Below are positions 7,623 through 15,135 of a stretch of DNA of 64,000 nt, piece after piece (the stretch's first letter is position 1; every line of letters starts with the position of its first letter). The stretch comes from Montanilutibacter psychrotolerans (GTDB taxonomy: Bacteria; Pseudomonadota; Gammaproteobacteria; Xanthomonadales; Xanthomonadaceae). Under the pieces are notes generated by a model. That model was not told the DNA's origin. It ran no database searches and saw only the letters and a program-made list of their open reading frames with translations. A program made the translations under genes and the position numbers. Location of the stretch: the NCBI RefSeq assembly GCF_003719825.1, contig NZ_RIBS01000009.1:1-64000 (forward strand), written 5' to 3'.

Positions 7623-8060
7623 GACGGGCGGCAACGCCGCGCGACACATGAGTAATACCGGGTCAGGGTATCGGGCGTTGCACCAAGCGTGTTTTTCCAT
7701 GACCTTTCCCGGAACAGATGGGCCCGGATCACAAGGTTTGAAGCCGGCAGCCTGATACAACCCATCCAGATGCTCGAACGGCAGGCAATAGAGCGTCGCG
7801 AGATTGGACTGTGAAATAAGGAACTGGATCAGAGACTTGGATGCGCCCACCCCTCTGTGCTCAGGGAACACGTACATGCCGCCAAGCTCGCCAATACCTG
7901 GCGCAATGTGAGTCACCCTGCCCAGGCCCGCGGCCGTTCCATTGAGTTCGGCAACTGCGACAAGGTCTGACGCAGGCGATGGCAGGAAATCTACTTCCGC
8001 ATAGCGTGAATTAGCCCACTCGAGTTCGGATGCCGTGAGCCATCTGACGAGCAATGTCAT
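7617..8060 (-). CDS. GNAT-family acetyltransferase (cassette)
   Basis: This 147-residue protein has the order of motifs of a GNAT N-acetyltransferase. GELGGMYVFPEHRGVGASKSLIQFL (about residues 57-81) contains strand 4 and the acetyl-CoA pyrophosphate loop RGVGAS, followed by the LYCLPFEHLDGLYQAAGF segment of strand 5 and helix 4. Such cassette acetyltransferases often modify small molecules or amines, but no substrate can be read here. The start codon lies within or next to a degenerate core site (GTTATG) and its TAA stop lies inside the downstream attC inverse core. It is a complete, compact integron cassette. Confidence 0.85.
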   Translation of the reverse strand: MTLLVRWLTASELEWANSRYAEVDFLPSPASDLVAVAELNGTAAGLGRVTHIAPGIGELGGMYVFPEHRGVGASKSLIQFLISQSNLATLYCLPFEHLDGLYQAAGFKPCDPGPSVPGKVMEKHAWCNARYPDPVLLMCRAALPPVS

Positions 8061-8074
8061 AACGCTCCACTGTC

Positions 8075-8135
8075 ACCTGACGCCTGAGATCGAGCCGAGC
8101 CGCGAAGTGGCATCGAATTGAAGGAGTGGTTAGGC
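8075..8135 (-). repeat. attC site between 8130 hypothetical and GNAT cassettes
   Basis: On the minus strand the element starts with GCCTAAC (RYYYAAC exact, 8135-8129) and ends near GTCAGGT (8081-8075), a core with one T-to-C change in GTT. The middle CTTCGCGGCTCGGCTCGAT is shared with neighbouring sites. A second GTT-containing box at the GNAT start codon (8065-8059) may be the real boundary. Confidence 0.75.
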
Positions 8136-8438
8136 GCCACTGGCTGGTTCCTGCGCCAACCAAGCATCACGATACTCCTGTGATGGATGCAGGAACTCAG
8201 CACGAGTTCGCCAGTAGCCCTCCCCATGGATGCGAAGCATAGCCCAGTGCCATGCCTCGTCATGGAAGATCAGCCCGCGAAGGTCGCCAGGCTCCTCGTA
8301 GGGATAGAACGCGAGAGCTGCGTCACGAGCATCCGTTGCCGAAAGTGATCCGTAGTAGTGGAGAACCCAGGCGAACATGCGGCGCTCGTCCGCCAGATGC
8401 GCGAGGTACTCCGCCTCTGTCCAATCCTGATTTTCCAT
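8130..8438 (-). CDS. Hypothetical cassette protein
   Basis: I do not recognise this 102-residue protein. It is acidic and rich in aromatic residues, with MENQDWTEAEYLAHLADERR at the start and LRGLIFHDEAWHWAMLRIHG and EGYWRTRAEFLHPSQEYRDAW later. No signal peptide or transmembrane span is present, so it is probably cytosolic. I chose ATG 8438 rather than the TTG within the attC core at 8459. The TAA stop falls inside the downstream attC box GCCTAAC. The cassette context is secure; no function can be assigned. Confidence 0.7.
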   Translation of the reverse strand: MENQDWTEAEYLAHLADERRMFAWVLHYYGSLSATDARDAALAFYPYEEPGDLRGLIFHDEAWHWAMLRIHGEGYWRTRAEFLHPSQEYRDAWLAQEPASGA

Positions 8439-8453
8439 GGAAATCCCTGTGGC

Positions 8454-8512
8454 GCCCAACGTCGAATTAATCCGAGCCGCGAAACGGCTTCGGCTTGAAT
8501 GGGCCGTTGCGG
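8454..8512 (-). repeat. attC site between VOC and 8130 hypothetical cassettes
   Basis: On the minus strand the core is GTTGGGC (GTTRRRY exact, 8460-8454). The shared middle AAGCCGTTTCGCGGCTCGG forms the stem. The opposite end is degenerate (CCGCAAC at 8512-8506), and a second candidate box GCCTGAC lies at 8538-8532. Confidence 0.75.
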
Positions 8513-8555
8513 GTAGGCCGCCACATGGTGTTGTCAGGCGCCAATGGGGTGGCGC

Positions 8556-8918
8556 TCACAATTCTTGTCCAAACATCAGCCTATGACCGTCCAGCGTACG
8601 GATGCCGAACTCTCGCATGCCCCAAGGTTTGCTGGCCAACAACTGCGTGAACTGCACTCCGGATTGTTGATACTCAGCGTAGAGAGCGTCCACGTCCGCG
8701 ACGGTGATGTATCCGTAGTAGGAATGGTCTCCAAGCTCTCCTGGAGGAATTGCATCAATGCATTCGCCCAGCATGACGCGGAAGCTTCCGCGGGATAGGA
8801 ACGACCAACCCGGCGCTTCAAAGTCGATCCCAAGTCCCAGCACCGATGTGTAGTAGTCGGTTGATCTATCCAGGTTCAGAACAGCGAGAACAAACCTGAC
8901 TCCAGTGATCTCTGACAT
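8556..8918 (-). CDS. VOC-superfamily protein (glyoxalase/bleomycin-resistance fold), cassette
   Basis: The 120-residue protein has the paired beta-alpha-beta-beta-beta layout of the vicinal oxygen chelate superfamily. It opens with TGVRFVLAVLNLDRSTDYYTSVLGLG and GWSFLSRGSFRVMLGE, and the second half has YITVADVDALYAEYQQSG, WGMREFGIRTLDGHRLMFGQ. These proteins include metal-dependent isomerases and antibiotic-binding proteins; VOC genes are frequent in integron cassettes. The terminal DGHRLMFGQ carries a possible metal ligand, but the complete ligand set is not clear from reading alone. Substrate is unknown. Confidence 0.85.
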   Translation of the reverse strand: MSEITGVRFVLAVLNLDRSTDYYTSVLGLGIDFEAPGWSFLSRGSFRVMLGECIDAIPPGELGDHSYYGYITVADVDALYAEYQQSGVQFTQLLASKPWGMREFGIRTLDGHRLMFGQEL

Positions 8919-8953
8919 GCCCGTTCCTCAGTCCACGAGACGGCTTGGTTGGC

Positions 8954-9014
8954 GCCTAAGGCCTGAAACTAAGCCGAGCCGCCAAGCGGCTTTGGCTTGA
9001 ATGAATTGTTAGAC
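8954..9014 (-). repeat. attC site between MAPEG and VOC cassettes
   Basis: The 61-base element on the minus strand begins GTCTAAC (RYYYAAC exact, 9014-9008), which includes the MAPEG TAA stop, and ends CTTAGGC (8960-8954), a core with a G-to-C change. The stem sequences AAGCCAAAGCCGCTTGGCGG and CTCGGCTTAGTTTCAGGC match the family. Confidence 0.85.
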
Positions 9015-9419
9015 CACTGGCGAATTTCCGGCAGCCATGAAGACGTAGATCCAGAGACCGATCACGGCAAGGAAATTAACCGTGAACACGACACCTCTGA
9101 GCCGAACATTGCCGGTGAGAATCTGGACTGCGCTGTGCAGGAGCCGGCCGATGACGAAGATCCACGCCAGAGCCACTGCAGCGGAGCTTGGCTGAAACTG
9201 GAGAAGTATCAGGCATGCAACATGGAAGAACAGCGGCCACTCGAACTGATTGGATAGATTGGCGCTGATACGCTTCTCGACAGCGGTCCAAGGATTGCTG
9301 CCATCAGTTCGGCGCCCGATGCCCCACACGGCCGGAGCCCGGGCGACGGTGAGTAGGACATAGAGGAAGCCAGCGAGCGCAACGTGCGCAACCATTGGGG
9401 GAATCAAGGCTTGCGACAT
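9009..9419 (-). CDS. MAPEG-family membrane protein (cassette)
   Basis: MAPEG proteins are small four-helix membrane proteins related to microsomal glutathione transferases. This 136-residue protein has hydrophobic spans near residues 6-25, 65-85, 88-105 and 115-133. Between the first and second spans lies NPWTAVEKRISANLSNQFEWPLFFHVAC, which fits the conserved charged and aromatic region of the family. Start ATG 9419 lies downstream of the attC core at 9455-9461, making an intact cassette. Whether it has glutathione-dependent activity cannot be told from sequence. Confidence 0.8.
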   Translation of the reverse strand: MSQALIPPMVAHVALAGFLYVLLTVARAPAVWGIGRRTDGSNPWTAVEKRISANLSNQFEWPLFFHVACLILLQFQPSSAAVALAWIFVIGRLLHSAVQILTGNVRLRGVVFTVNFLAVIGLWIYVFMAAGNSPVV

Positions 9420-9454
9420 ACGTAGTATCGAACTCCGAAACGCTAGATCCAGTG

Positions 9455-9515
9455 GCCTAACGCCTGAAATCAAGCCGAGCCGCGAAGCGGCTTCGGCTTG
9501 AATGAATTGTCAGCC
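9455..9515 (-). repeat. attC site upstream of MAPEG cassette
   Basis: On the minus strand this site ends with the exact core GTTAGGC (9461-9455) and starts at GGCTGAC (9515-9509). The stem CAAGCCGAAGCCGCTTCGCGG / CTCGGCTTG is the most regular of the cluster. It marks the 5' end of the MAPEG cassette and so the edge of a cassette now missing. No integrase or attI follows before the arginase gene. Confidence 0.8.
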
Positions 9516-9812
9516 CCCAGTTTAGTTGCCAGGCCTCACAAGCTCTACTCAGAGCGCACCGGCAGGTCCCCAATCCACGGGCTGCTCCCGAGGTGGTCCA
9601 AGCGAGCCGGTGCGCCCGCTACACTAGGGGGCGAATGTAGCGCCCTGGCGACCGCAGCAGGGGGCATATTTGGGGGCACGAAGCGGAAGCCCTGTTTCTG
9701 TAATCCTTCCAGATCAACGTGCTGGCCCGGCCTTGCGGTGCCGACAGCCGCACCTTCAAAAGACCGCAGCGCGACCGCGTCGATTCCGGTTGCGCCCGGA
9801 AAAGGACCCCGC
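9516..9812. other. Intergenic stretch between cassette cluster and arginase
   Basis: No gene is evident. The stretch contains a direct repeat GGGGGCA-TATTT-GGGGGCA at 9660-9678, a pattern I associate with the borders of integrated elements, but no integrase gene or tRNA is adjacent. It presumably also holds the arginase promoter, which I cannot place with confidence. Confidence 0.35.
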
Positions 9813-10736
9813 ATGAGCCGTAGCTACCCGCCGGTTTCGATCATTGGTGCGCCGACCGACGTCGGTGCCGGGCACCGCGGCGCGCGGCTCGGACCGGAAG
9901 CGCTGCGCATCGCCGGTATCGCCGAAGCCCTGGTGGCGCGCGGTGTCGACGTGCTGGACCGCGGCAACCTCGACGGGCCGCGCAATCCGTGGCAGCCGCC
10001 GGTGGAGGGTTACCGTCACCTGGACGAGGTGGTGCAGTGGAATCGCCTGGTCATGGAGGCCGTGCTGGCCGAACTACGCGATGGGCGCATGCCGATCATG
10101 CTCGGCGGCGATCACTGCCTGGGCCTGGGGTCGATCACCGCCGTCGCGCGCCACTGCCGCGAGACGGGCAAGGAGCTGCGCGTGCTGTGGCTCGACGCCC
10201 ATGCCGACTTCAACACCAGTCAGGTGACGCCATCGGGCAACGTGCACGGCATGCCGGTTGCGTGCCTGTGTGGCCTCGGGCCACGCGAGTTGACCCACCT
10301 GGACGGCGAAGGCCCGGCGATCCAGCCCAGCGTGATCCGCCAGATCGGCATCCGCTCGGTCGACGAGGGCGAGAAGCGCCTGGTCAAGCAGCACGGCCTG
10401 GATGTCTACGACATGCGCTACATCGACGAAGTCGGCATGCGTCGCGCGATGGAGGAAGCGCTAGAGGGCGTGGACGAGAACACCCACCTGCACGTGAGCT
10501 TCGACGTCGACTTCCTCGATCCGAGCATCGCACCGGGCGTCGGTACCACCGTGCCGGGCGGCCCGAACTACCGCGAGGCGCAGCTGGTGATGGAAATGAT
10601 CGCCGACACCGGGCGCATGGCCTCGCTCGACATCGTCGAGCTCAATCCCGTGCTGGATTCGCACAACACCACTGCCGAGTTGGCAGTCGACCTGGTCGAA
10701 AGCCTGTTCGGCAAGTCGACGCTGATGCGCGACTGA
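9813..10736 (+). CDS. rocF: Arginase
   Basis: Arginase hydrolyses arginine to ornithine and urea using a binuclear manganese site. The 307-residue protein has the three diagnostic motifs: GGDH at 98-101, DAHADFNT at 128-135, and SFDVDFLDP at 229-237, which supply the metal ligands. PGVGTTVPGG follows as expected. The N-terminal IIGAPTDVGAGHRGARLGP and the length are those of bacterial arginases rather than agmatinases. It stands alone between the cassette cluster and a strong terminator. The GCATG start with upstream AAAGGA is the natural choice; an in-frame extension to 9498 has no coding character. Confidence 0.95.
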   Translation: MSRSYPPVSIIGAPTDVGAGHRGARLGPEALRIAGIAEALVARGVDVLDRGNLDGPRNPWQPPVEGYRHLDEVVQWNRLVMEAVLAELRDGRMPIMLGGDHCLGLGSITAVARHCRETGKELRVLWLDAHADFNTSQVTPSGNVHGMPVACLCGLGPRELTHLDGEGPAIQPSVIRQIGIRSVDEGEKRLVKQHGLDVYDMRYIDEVGMRRAMEEALEGVDENTHLHVSFDVDFLDPSIAPGVGTTVPGGPNYREAQLVMEMIADTGRMASLDIVELNPVLDSHNTTAELAVDLVESLFGKSTLMRD

Positions 10737-10770
10737 TGCACGACTGATCCGCTCGGACGCCGGTGGTTGC

Positions 10771-10807
10771 CAACGCCCGCATCGATAGATGCGGGCGTTG
10801 CTGTTTT
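10771..10807 (+). terminator. Rho-independent terminator of arginase
   Basis: A perfect 13-bp stem (CAACGCCCGCATC / GATGCGGGCGTTG) with a GATA loop is followed by CTGTTTTTG. It is a strong terminator 35 bases after the arginase stop. Confidence 0.9.
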
Positions 10808-11039
10808 TGTCCGCGCTACATCGCCGCGACTTGCCGCGCGCTTCGATGCGATTGCGGAAACGGCCGGTGACCGCCGAATTCGTACCGTGCGAAGACGGCG
10901 TGATCGTCACGATGAATCGCCGCTGACGCCCGCGCACGACTTGCACGTCGGGTTCACGCCGGCGCGGTTCTGATCGCTGGGCAGGGTGTGATGACCACCC
11001 GCACCCCGTTAGACGACGCAACCGCACGAGGAGAAAGCG
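10808..11039. other. Intergenic region upstream of entericidin gene
   Basis: No open frame of coding character is visible. The ribosome-binding site GAGGAGA of the following small gene lies at its end. Confidence 0.4.
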
Positions 11040-11192
11040 ATGAAGCGACTGATCATTCTGATGATGCTGGCCATGTTCTCGATGGCGACGTTGGGCGGCT
11101 GCAACACCATGGCCGGTGCCGGCAAGGACGTGCAGAAGGCCGGCGAGAAGGTTGAGGACAAGGCAGAAGACTGCAAGGACGGCAAGTGCTGA
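11040..11192 (+). CDS. Entericidin-family small lipoprotein
   Basis: This 50-residue protein has a hydrophobic leader, a lipobox-like LGGC with the lipidated Cys at residue 21, then NTMAGAGKDVQKAGEKVEDKAEDCKDGKC. The GAGKDVQKAGEKVEDKA motif is the signature of the entericidin A/B family, small membrane lipoproteins linked in enterobacteria to stress-induced lysis and its antidote. Only one copy is present here, so the paired toxin-antidote arrangement is not shown. A strong GAGGAGA ribosome-binding site precedes the ATG. It lies next to another stress-type gene, csbD. Confidence 0.88.
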   Translation: MKRLIILMMLAMFSMATLGGCNTMAGAGKDVQKAGEKVEDKAEDCKDGKC

Positions 11193-11251
11193 GCCACACC
11201 GCTCGGCCCGCCTGAGCAGGCCATCGCGCGCATGCCATCGAAGTGCGCAAC

Positions 11252-11281
11252 CGAAAGGGCCGGAGCGATCCGGCCCTTTCG
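11252..11281 (+). terminator. Terminator-like hairpin after entericidin gene
   Basis: A 12-bp stem CGAAAGGGCCGG / CCGGCCCTTTCG with loop AGCGAT lies 60 bases after the stop. There is no strong T-run, but the A/T-containing stem base CGAAA/TTTCG is like that of the csbD terminator. Confidence 0.6.
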
Positions 11282-11315
11282 CGTTCACCGCGCAAGTGCG
11301 AGCGCGTCGCAACTC

Positions 11316-11345
11316 GCGTTCACGAAGATCGCGTTCACCAAGATC
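11316..11345 (+). repeat. Tandem 15-bp repeat upstream of csbD
   Basis: GCGTTCACGAAGATC is followed directly by GCGTTCACCAAGATC, with one mismatch; a further GCGTTCACC half copy is at 11281. The position, 110 bases before the csbD start, makes a regulatory role possible but unproven. Confidence 0.55.
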
Positions 11346-11456
11346 AAGCGTCGGCTAACGCAATGACGACCTCGCGCCAACGCCCTCGTTGCGATGCTTG
11401 CGTCGCGGTCGTCGCACCACGCGGGCCGCACTTCCCCGCAAAGAGAGGATCGTTCG

Positions 11457-11657
11457 ATGAACAAAGACATCATTGCCGGCAAGTGGACGCAGCTGAAGGG
11501 CAAGGCCCAGGCCAAATGGGGCGATCTCACCGATGACGACTTCGACGTCGCCGCCGGTAATGCCGAGTATCTGTCCGGCAGGCTGCAGGAGCGGTATGGC
11601 TGGGATCGCGAACGCGCCGACCGCGAGGTCACCGACTTCGGCAAGACGCTGAATTGA
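11457..11657 (+). CDS. CsbD-family stress protein
   Basis: CsbD-like proteins are short, hydrophilic, general-stress-induced proteins of unknown mechanism. The 66-residue sequence is typical: [20 protein letters not shown] at the start, then [37 protein letters not shown] at the end. The ATG at 11457 is preceded by AGAGAGGA. It is a single-gene unit with its own terminator. Regulation by general stress is known of the family and inferred here. Confidence 0.95.
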   Translation: MNKDIIAGKWTQLKGKAQAKWGDLTDDDFDVAAGNAEYLSGRLQERYGWDRERADREVTDFGKTLN

Positions 11658-11732
11658 GCCAGCGCGCAACGCGGCGTGGCCCGCATGCCGGGCCGCGCTG
11701 ACACAACCATCGCATGCAATCGTGCAAGGACA

Positions 11733-11763
11733 CGAAAGGACCGGATTCCCGGTCCTTTCGTTT
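11733..11763 (+). terminator. Terminator between csbD and the minus-strand gene
   Basis: A perfect 12-bp stem CGAAAGGACCGG / CCGGTCCTTTCG with loop ATTC is followed by TTTG. It sits between convergent genes and could serve both. Confidence 0.8.
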
Positions 11764-11788
11764 GCGCGTGTGTTGCGTGCTGCGCGGC

Positions 11789-12601
11789 TTACCAGCGCGG
11801 CGGATCGGCGACGAAGCCGTTCGGGAACGCTTCCGGACCATCGCGGCGCGGTTGCGGCCAGCGCGGATAGCGCGGCAGCACGCCGATCGCGATGAGGTTG
11901 TCGTGGTCGTCGTAGCGCAGTTCGCTCACCTGGCTCGGGCTGCGCGAGGCGCGCACGAAATCGGTGCGTGACACCGGCGACCACTCGCGCTGGCCGTGGC
12001 CGGTGCCGATACGCTGCGGGGCCGATTGCTCACGCATCGCACCCGAGGCGGCCGCATCGGCAGCCGGCGCTGCCGCCTTGCTTGCCGCGCGATCGCGTTC
12101 CATGCCGGCAACCGGCGGCGGGTAGTCGTAGCGGATCGGGCGAGATTCCTCGAACACCGCCACGCCGATCACGCCGACGTTGTCGGGGCGACCGGTGCGC
12201 GCGGCGTAGCTGTCGGGCAGGTCGGTGAACACGAACTGGGCGACGTCGTCGAGCGACTTGCGCCAGCCGGAGATCTCGGTGCTCTGCCAGGGGCTCAGCA
12301 CGTAGCCGGCCTGGGACGGGTGGGCGGTCTGCCCGGTCACCGCGTTGACGCCATCGACCGACAGCACTACCAGCACGCGCTCGCCGCTGGTGTTGGTCAG
12401 GCGCACGCCGTAGCGGTGGCCTGGGGTGCCGGCGATCCAGCGCTTGCCACGGTGGTGGACCGGTTCCAGCCATTGGCCGCTGTCGCGATCGACGACGGCG
12501 ACATCCACCAGGCCACGGGCGGAAACGGGCGAACAGGCGGTCGCCAGCGCGGTGGTGGCGATCAGCAGGGCATTGCACAGCAGCGAGGCGAGGCGGGACA
12601 T
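11789..12601 (-). CDS. Exported hypothetical protein, possibly lipoprotein
   Basis: I do not recognise this 270-residue protein. Residues 1-23 form a signal sequence ending ALATACSPVS, where the Cys could be lipidated although the box is not canonical. The mature part begins DVAVVDRDSGQWLEPVHHRGKRW and continues with a beta-rich region YGVRLTNTSGERVLVVLSVDG, NAVTGQTAHPSQAGYVLSPW and STEISGWRKS. A low-complexity Ala-rich stretch and a Pro-rich C-terminus (PRYPRWPQPRRDGP) follow. This suggests a periplasmic or surface-exposed domain. It is transcribed divergently from trpS; the longer antisense frame across trpS is rejected. Confidence 0.7.
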   Translation of the reverse strand: MSRLASLLCNALLIATTALATACSPVSARGLVDVAVVDRDSGQWLEPVHHRGKRWIAGTPGHRYGVRLTNTSGERVLVVLSVDGVNAVTGQTAHPSQAGYVLSPWQSTEISGWRKSLDDVAQFVFTDLPDSYAARTGRPDNVGVIGVAVFEESRPIRYDYPPPVAGMERDRAASKAAAPAADAAASGAMREQSAPQRIGTGHGQREWSPVSRTDFVRASRSPSQVSELRYDDHDNLIAIGVLPRYPRWPQPRRDGPEAFPNGFVADPPRW

Positions 12602-12709
12602 GACGGTGCTCTCCGTGGTGGACGCTGCTTGCAACGCGTGGCCGGCGCGGACGGGGTTGCGGCGGTGTGGGTAAACTGCGGTCCCCCGTTTTCCTGGCGT
12701 TGTGTTTCG

Positions 12710-14035
12710 ATGGCTGCGACCCGCGTCCTTACCGGCATCACCACCTCCGGCACCCCGCACCTGGGCAACTACGTCGGCGCGATCCGCCCGGCCGTGGCGG
12801 CCAGTCGCATGCAAGGTGTCGAGAGCTTCTACTTCCTGGCTGACTACCACGCGCTGATCAAGGTGCAGGATCCGGCGCGCGTGCAGCGCTCCACGCTGGA
12901 GATCGCCGCGACCTGGCTGGCCTGTGGCCTGGAGCCGGACAAGGTGTGGTTCTACCGTCAGAGCGACGTCCCCGAGACTGCCGAACTGTATTGGCTGCTG
13001 ACGTGCGTCGCCGGCAAGGGCCTGCTCAACCGCGCGCATGCGTACAAGGCCGCGGTCGACAAGAACCGCGCCGACCAGCTCGATGACGATGCCGCGATCA
13101 CCGCCGGCCTGTTCATGTACCCGGTGCTGATGTCGGCCGACATCCTGCTGTTCAACGCGCACAAGGTTCCGGTCGGTCGTGACCAGGTCCAGCACATCGA
13201 GATGGCGCGCGACTTCGCGCAGCGCTTCAATCATCTCTACGGCGAGCACTTCACGTTGCCCGAGGCGATCATCGACGAGAGCGTGGCGACGTTGCCGGGG
13301 CTCGACGGCCGCAAGATGAGCAAGAGCTACGACAACACCATTGCGTTGTTCGCGCCGCGTGAGCAGCTGCGCAAGCTGATCTTCTCCATCCTCACCGACT
13401 CCAAGGCGCCGGGCGAGGCCAAGGATGCCGACGCTTCGCACGTGTTCCAGCTGTACCAGGCGTTCGCCAGCGACGCCGAGACGGCCGCGATGCGCCAGGC
13501 ATTCGCCGACGGCATCGGCTGGGGCGATGCGAAGCAGGCCCTGTTCGAACGCATCGACGCCGAGGTCGCGCCGCTGCGCGTGAAGTACGAGGCGCTGATG
13601 GCCAGGCCGGCCGAGATCGAGGCGATCCTGCGCGACGGTGCGCACCGCCTGCGCGAGCGGCACGCGGCACCGTTGATGCGGCAGCTGCGCGAGGCGGTCG
13701 GCTATCGCGACCTGTCGCGCGCATCGACGAGTACCGATGCCAAGGTCGCCAAGGCGGTGCTTCCGGTGTTCAAGCAGTACCGGGAGGCCGATGGCCGGTT
13801 CTACTTCAAGCTGGTCGATGGCGACCGCCTGCTGCTGCAGAGCATCGGCCACGCGTCCGCGCGCGACGCGGGCCAGCTGGTCGCGCGCCTCAAGCAGGAG
13901 GGCGGCTCGGCGCTGCGGCACATGGAATCGGCCGCACTGCACCTGGGCGAAGACGTGATCGGCCACCTGCACGAGGGCGTCGAGCTGGCCGAGGTGGTCG
14001 AGGCGCTGGCGCAGTTCGCGGTGGACGAGGCCTGA
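12710..14035 (+). CDS. trpS: Tryptophanyl-tRNA synthetase with extra C-terminal domain
   Basis: TrpRS charges tRNA-Trp. The class I motifs are visible: TPHLGNYVGA (residues 15-24, the HIGH-type motif) and KMSKS near 201-205 in DGRKMSKSYDNT. The chain is 441 residues, about 100 more than the usual 330-340. After the normal helical domain comes KAVLPVFKQYREADGRFYFKLVDGDRLLLQS (from about residue 346) and SARDAGQLVARLKQEGG, which resembles a single DUF1508/YegP-like domain, then a helical tail. Such an extension is, as far as I know, a feature of xanthomonad TrpRS. I chose ATG 12710; the long upstream extension overlaps the divergent gene and is not coding. Confidence 0.93.
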   Translation: MAATRVLTGITTSGTPHLGNYVGAIRPAVAASRMQGVESFYFLADYHALIKVQDPARVQRSTLEIAATWLACGLEPDKVWFYRQSDVPETAELYWLLTCVAGKGLLNRAHAYKAAVDKNRADQLDDDAAITAGLFMYPVLMSADILLFNAHKVPVGRDQVQHIEMARDFAQRFNHLYGEHFTLPEAIIDESVATLPGLDGRKMSKSYDNTIALFAPREQLRKLIFSILTDSKAPGEAKDADASHVFQLYQAFASDAETAAMRQAFADGIGWGDAKQALFERIDAEVAPLRVKYEALMARPAEIEAILRDGAHRLRERHAAPLMRQLREAVGYRDLSRASTSTDAKVAKAVLPVFKQYREADGRFYFKLVDGDRLLLQSIGHASARDAGQLVARLKQEGGSALRHMESAALHLGEDVIGHLHEGVELAEVVEALAQFAVDEA

Positions 14036-14093
14036 GCGACCGCCGCGCGCGGTCGTGTTTGTCTTTCATTCCTTCAGCAGGCGGACGTCCACA

Positions 14094-15035
14094 ATGCACC
14101 CGTCCCACGGCATCACCACGGTAGACACGGGCTTTCAGCGGCCGCATTTCGACGCGGCCTACCTGATCGTCGAGCAGGGGCGCGCGGCGTTCGTCGACTG
14201 CGGCACGCAGCATTCGGTTCCTGCGATGCTCGCGGCGCTGGCGGCGCAGGGTCTGGAACCGGACGCGGTCGACTGGCTGATGCTGACGCACGTGCACCTG
14301 GATCACGCCGGCGGCGCCGGCGCGTTGATGCGCGAGTTGCCCAACGCGCGGCTCGTCGTGCATCCGCGCGGCGCGCCGCACATGCTCGATCCGGCACGCC
14401 TGATCGCCGGCGCCACCGTGGTGTACGGCGAGGAGGAAATGACGCGCAGCTACGGCGAGGTCATGGCCACGCCGGCCGAGCGCGTACGCGTGGTTGGCGA
14501 TGGCGAGGTGATCGAACTCGCCGGGCGACCGCTGGTGTGCGTGGACACGCCCGGCCACGCCCGTCACCACCTTTGCATCTGGGACGAGCGCAGCCGCGGC
14601 TGGTTCGCCGGCGACACGTTCGGCGTCTCGTACCGCGAGTTGGACGTTGGCGGCGCCGCGTTCGTGATTCCCACCACCACGCCGGTGCAGTTCGAGCCGC
14701 AGCCACTGAAGGCGTCGATCGCGACGCTGCTGGCGCGCCATCCCGAATCGATCTACCTCACCCACTACGGACGCGTCGGCGATGCCGCCCGGCTGGGCGC
14801 CGACCTGATCACGCAGATCGACGCGATGGTCGCGATCGCGCGGTCGTGCGATGGCGAGACGGCGCGGCACCGGATGCTGGTCGAGCGGCTCACCGCACTG
14901 TTCCTGGGCCACGCGCGCATGCACGGCATCCCGCACAGCGAGGGCGAGATACTTGCCGTGCTGGAGATGGACATCGAGCTCAACGCACGCGGTCTGGCGG
15001 TGTGGCTCGATCGCGGGCGCGTGGGCGAACACTGA
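14094..15035 (+). CDS. Metallo-beta-lactamase-fold hydrolase
   Basis: The 313-residue protein has the MBL-fold zinc motif THVHLDHAGG (H66, H68, D70, H71), then further ligands in VDTPGHARHH (near 155) and GDTFGVSY, and THYGR toward the end. It belongs to the glyoxalase-II-like group of MBL hydrolases, which act on thioesters and related substrates. The substrate cannot be read. It has no signal peptide. A helical C-terminal region of about 80 residues follows the catalytic core. The start at 14094 fits the fold's first strand; a 13-residue extension is possible. It stands downstream of trpS on the same strand. Confidence 0.88.
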   Translation: MHPSHGITTVDTGFQRPHFDAAYLIVEQGRAAFVDCGTQHSVPAMLAALAAQGLEPDAVDWLMLTHVHLDHAGGAGALMRELPNARLVVHPRGAPHMLDPARLIAGATVVYGEEEMTRSYGEVMATPAERVRVVGDGEVIELAGRPLVCVDTPGHARHHLCIWDERSRGWFAGDTFGVSYRELDVGGAAFVIPTTTPVQFEPQPLKASIATLLARHPESIYLTHYGRVGDAARLGADLITQIDAMVAIARSCDGETARHRMLVERLTALFLGHARMHGIPHSEGEILAVLEMDIELNARGLAVWLDRGRVGEH

Positions 15036-15135
15036 CGCGCCGCGCGGTGCACCGCCGGGCGCGGCAGTGCGCGACGGCGGTGGCGATGCTCTAATGCCGA
15101 CGCGATGCGGACGGCCGCAACCCCCGGTGCTGACG

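Noticed and set aside
9498-9812. An N-terminal extension of arginase or an integrase remnant
   Set aside because: The in-frame extension has no coding character and no tyrosine-recombinase motif was found in any frame.
11789-13972. Extension of the 11789-12601 protein to 727 residues
   Set aside because: The extra N-terminal part is antisense to trpS. The true start is given by the signal peptide at 12601.
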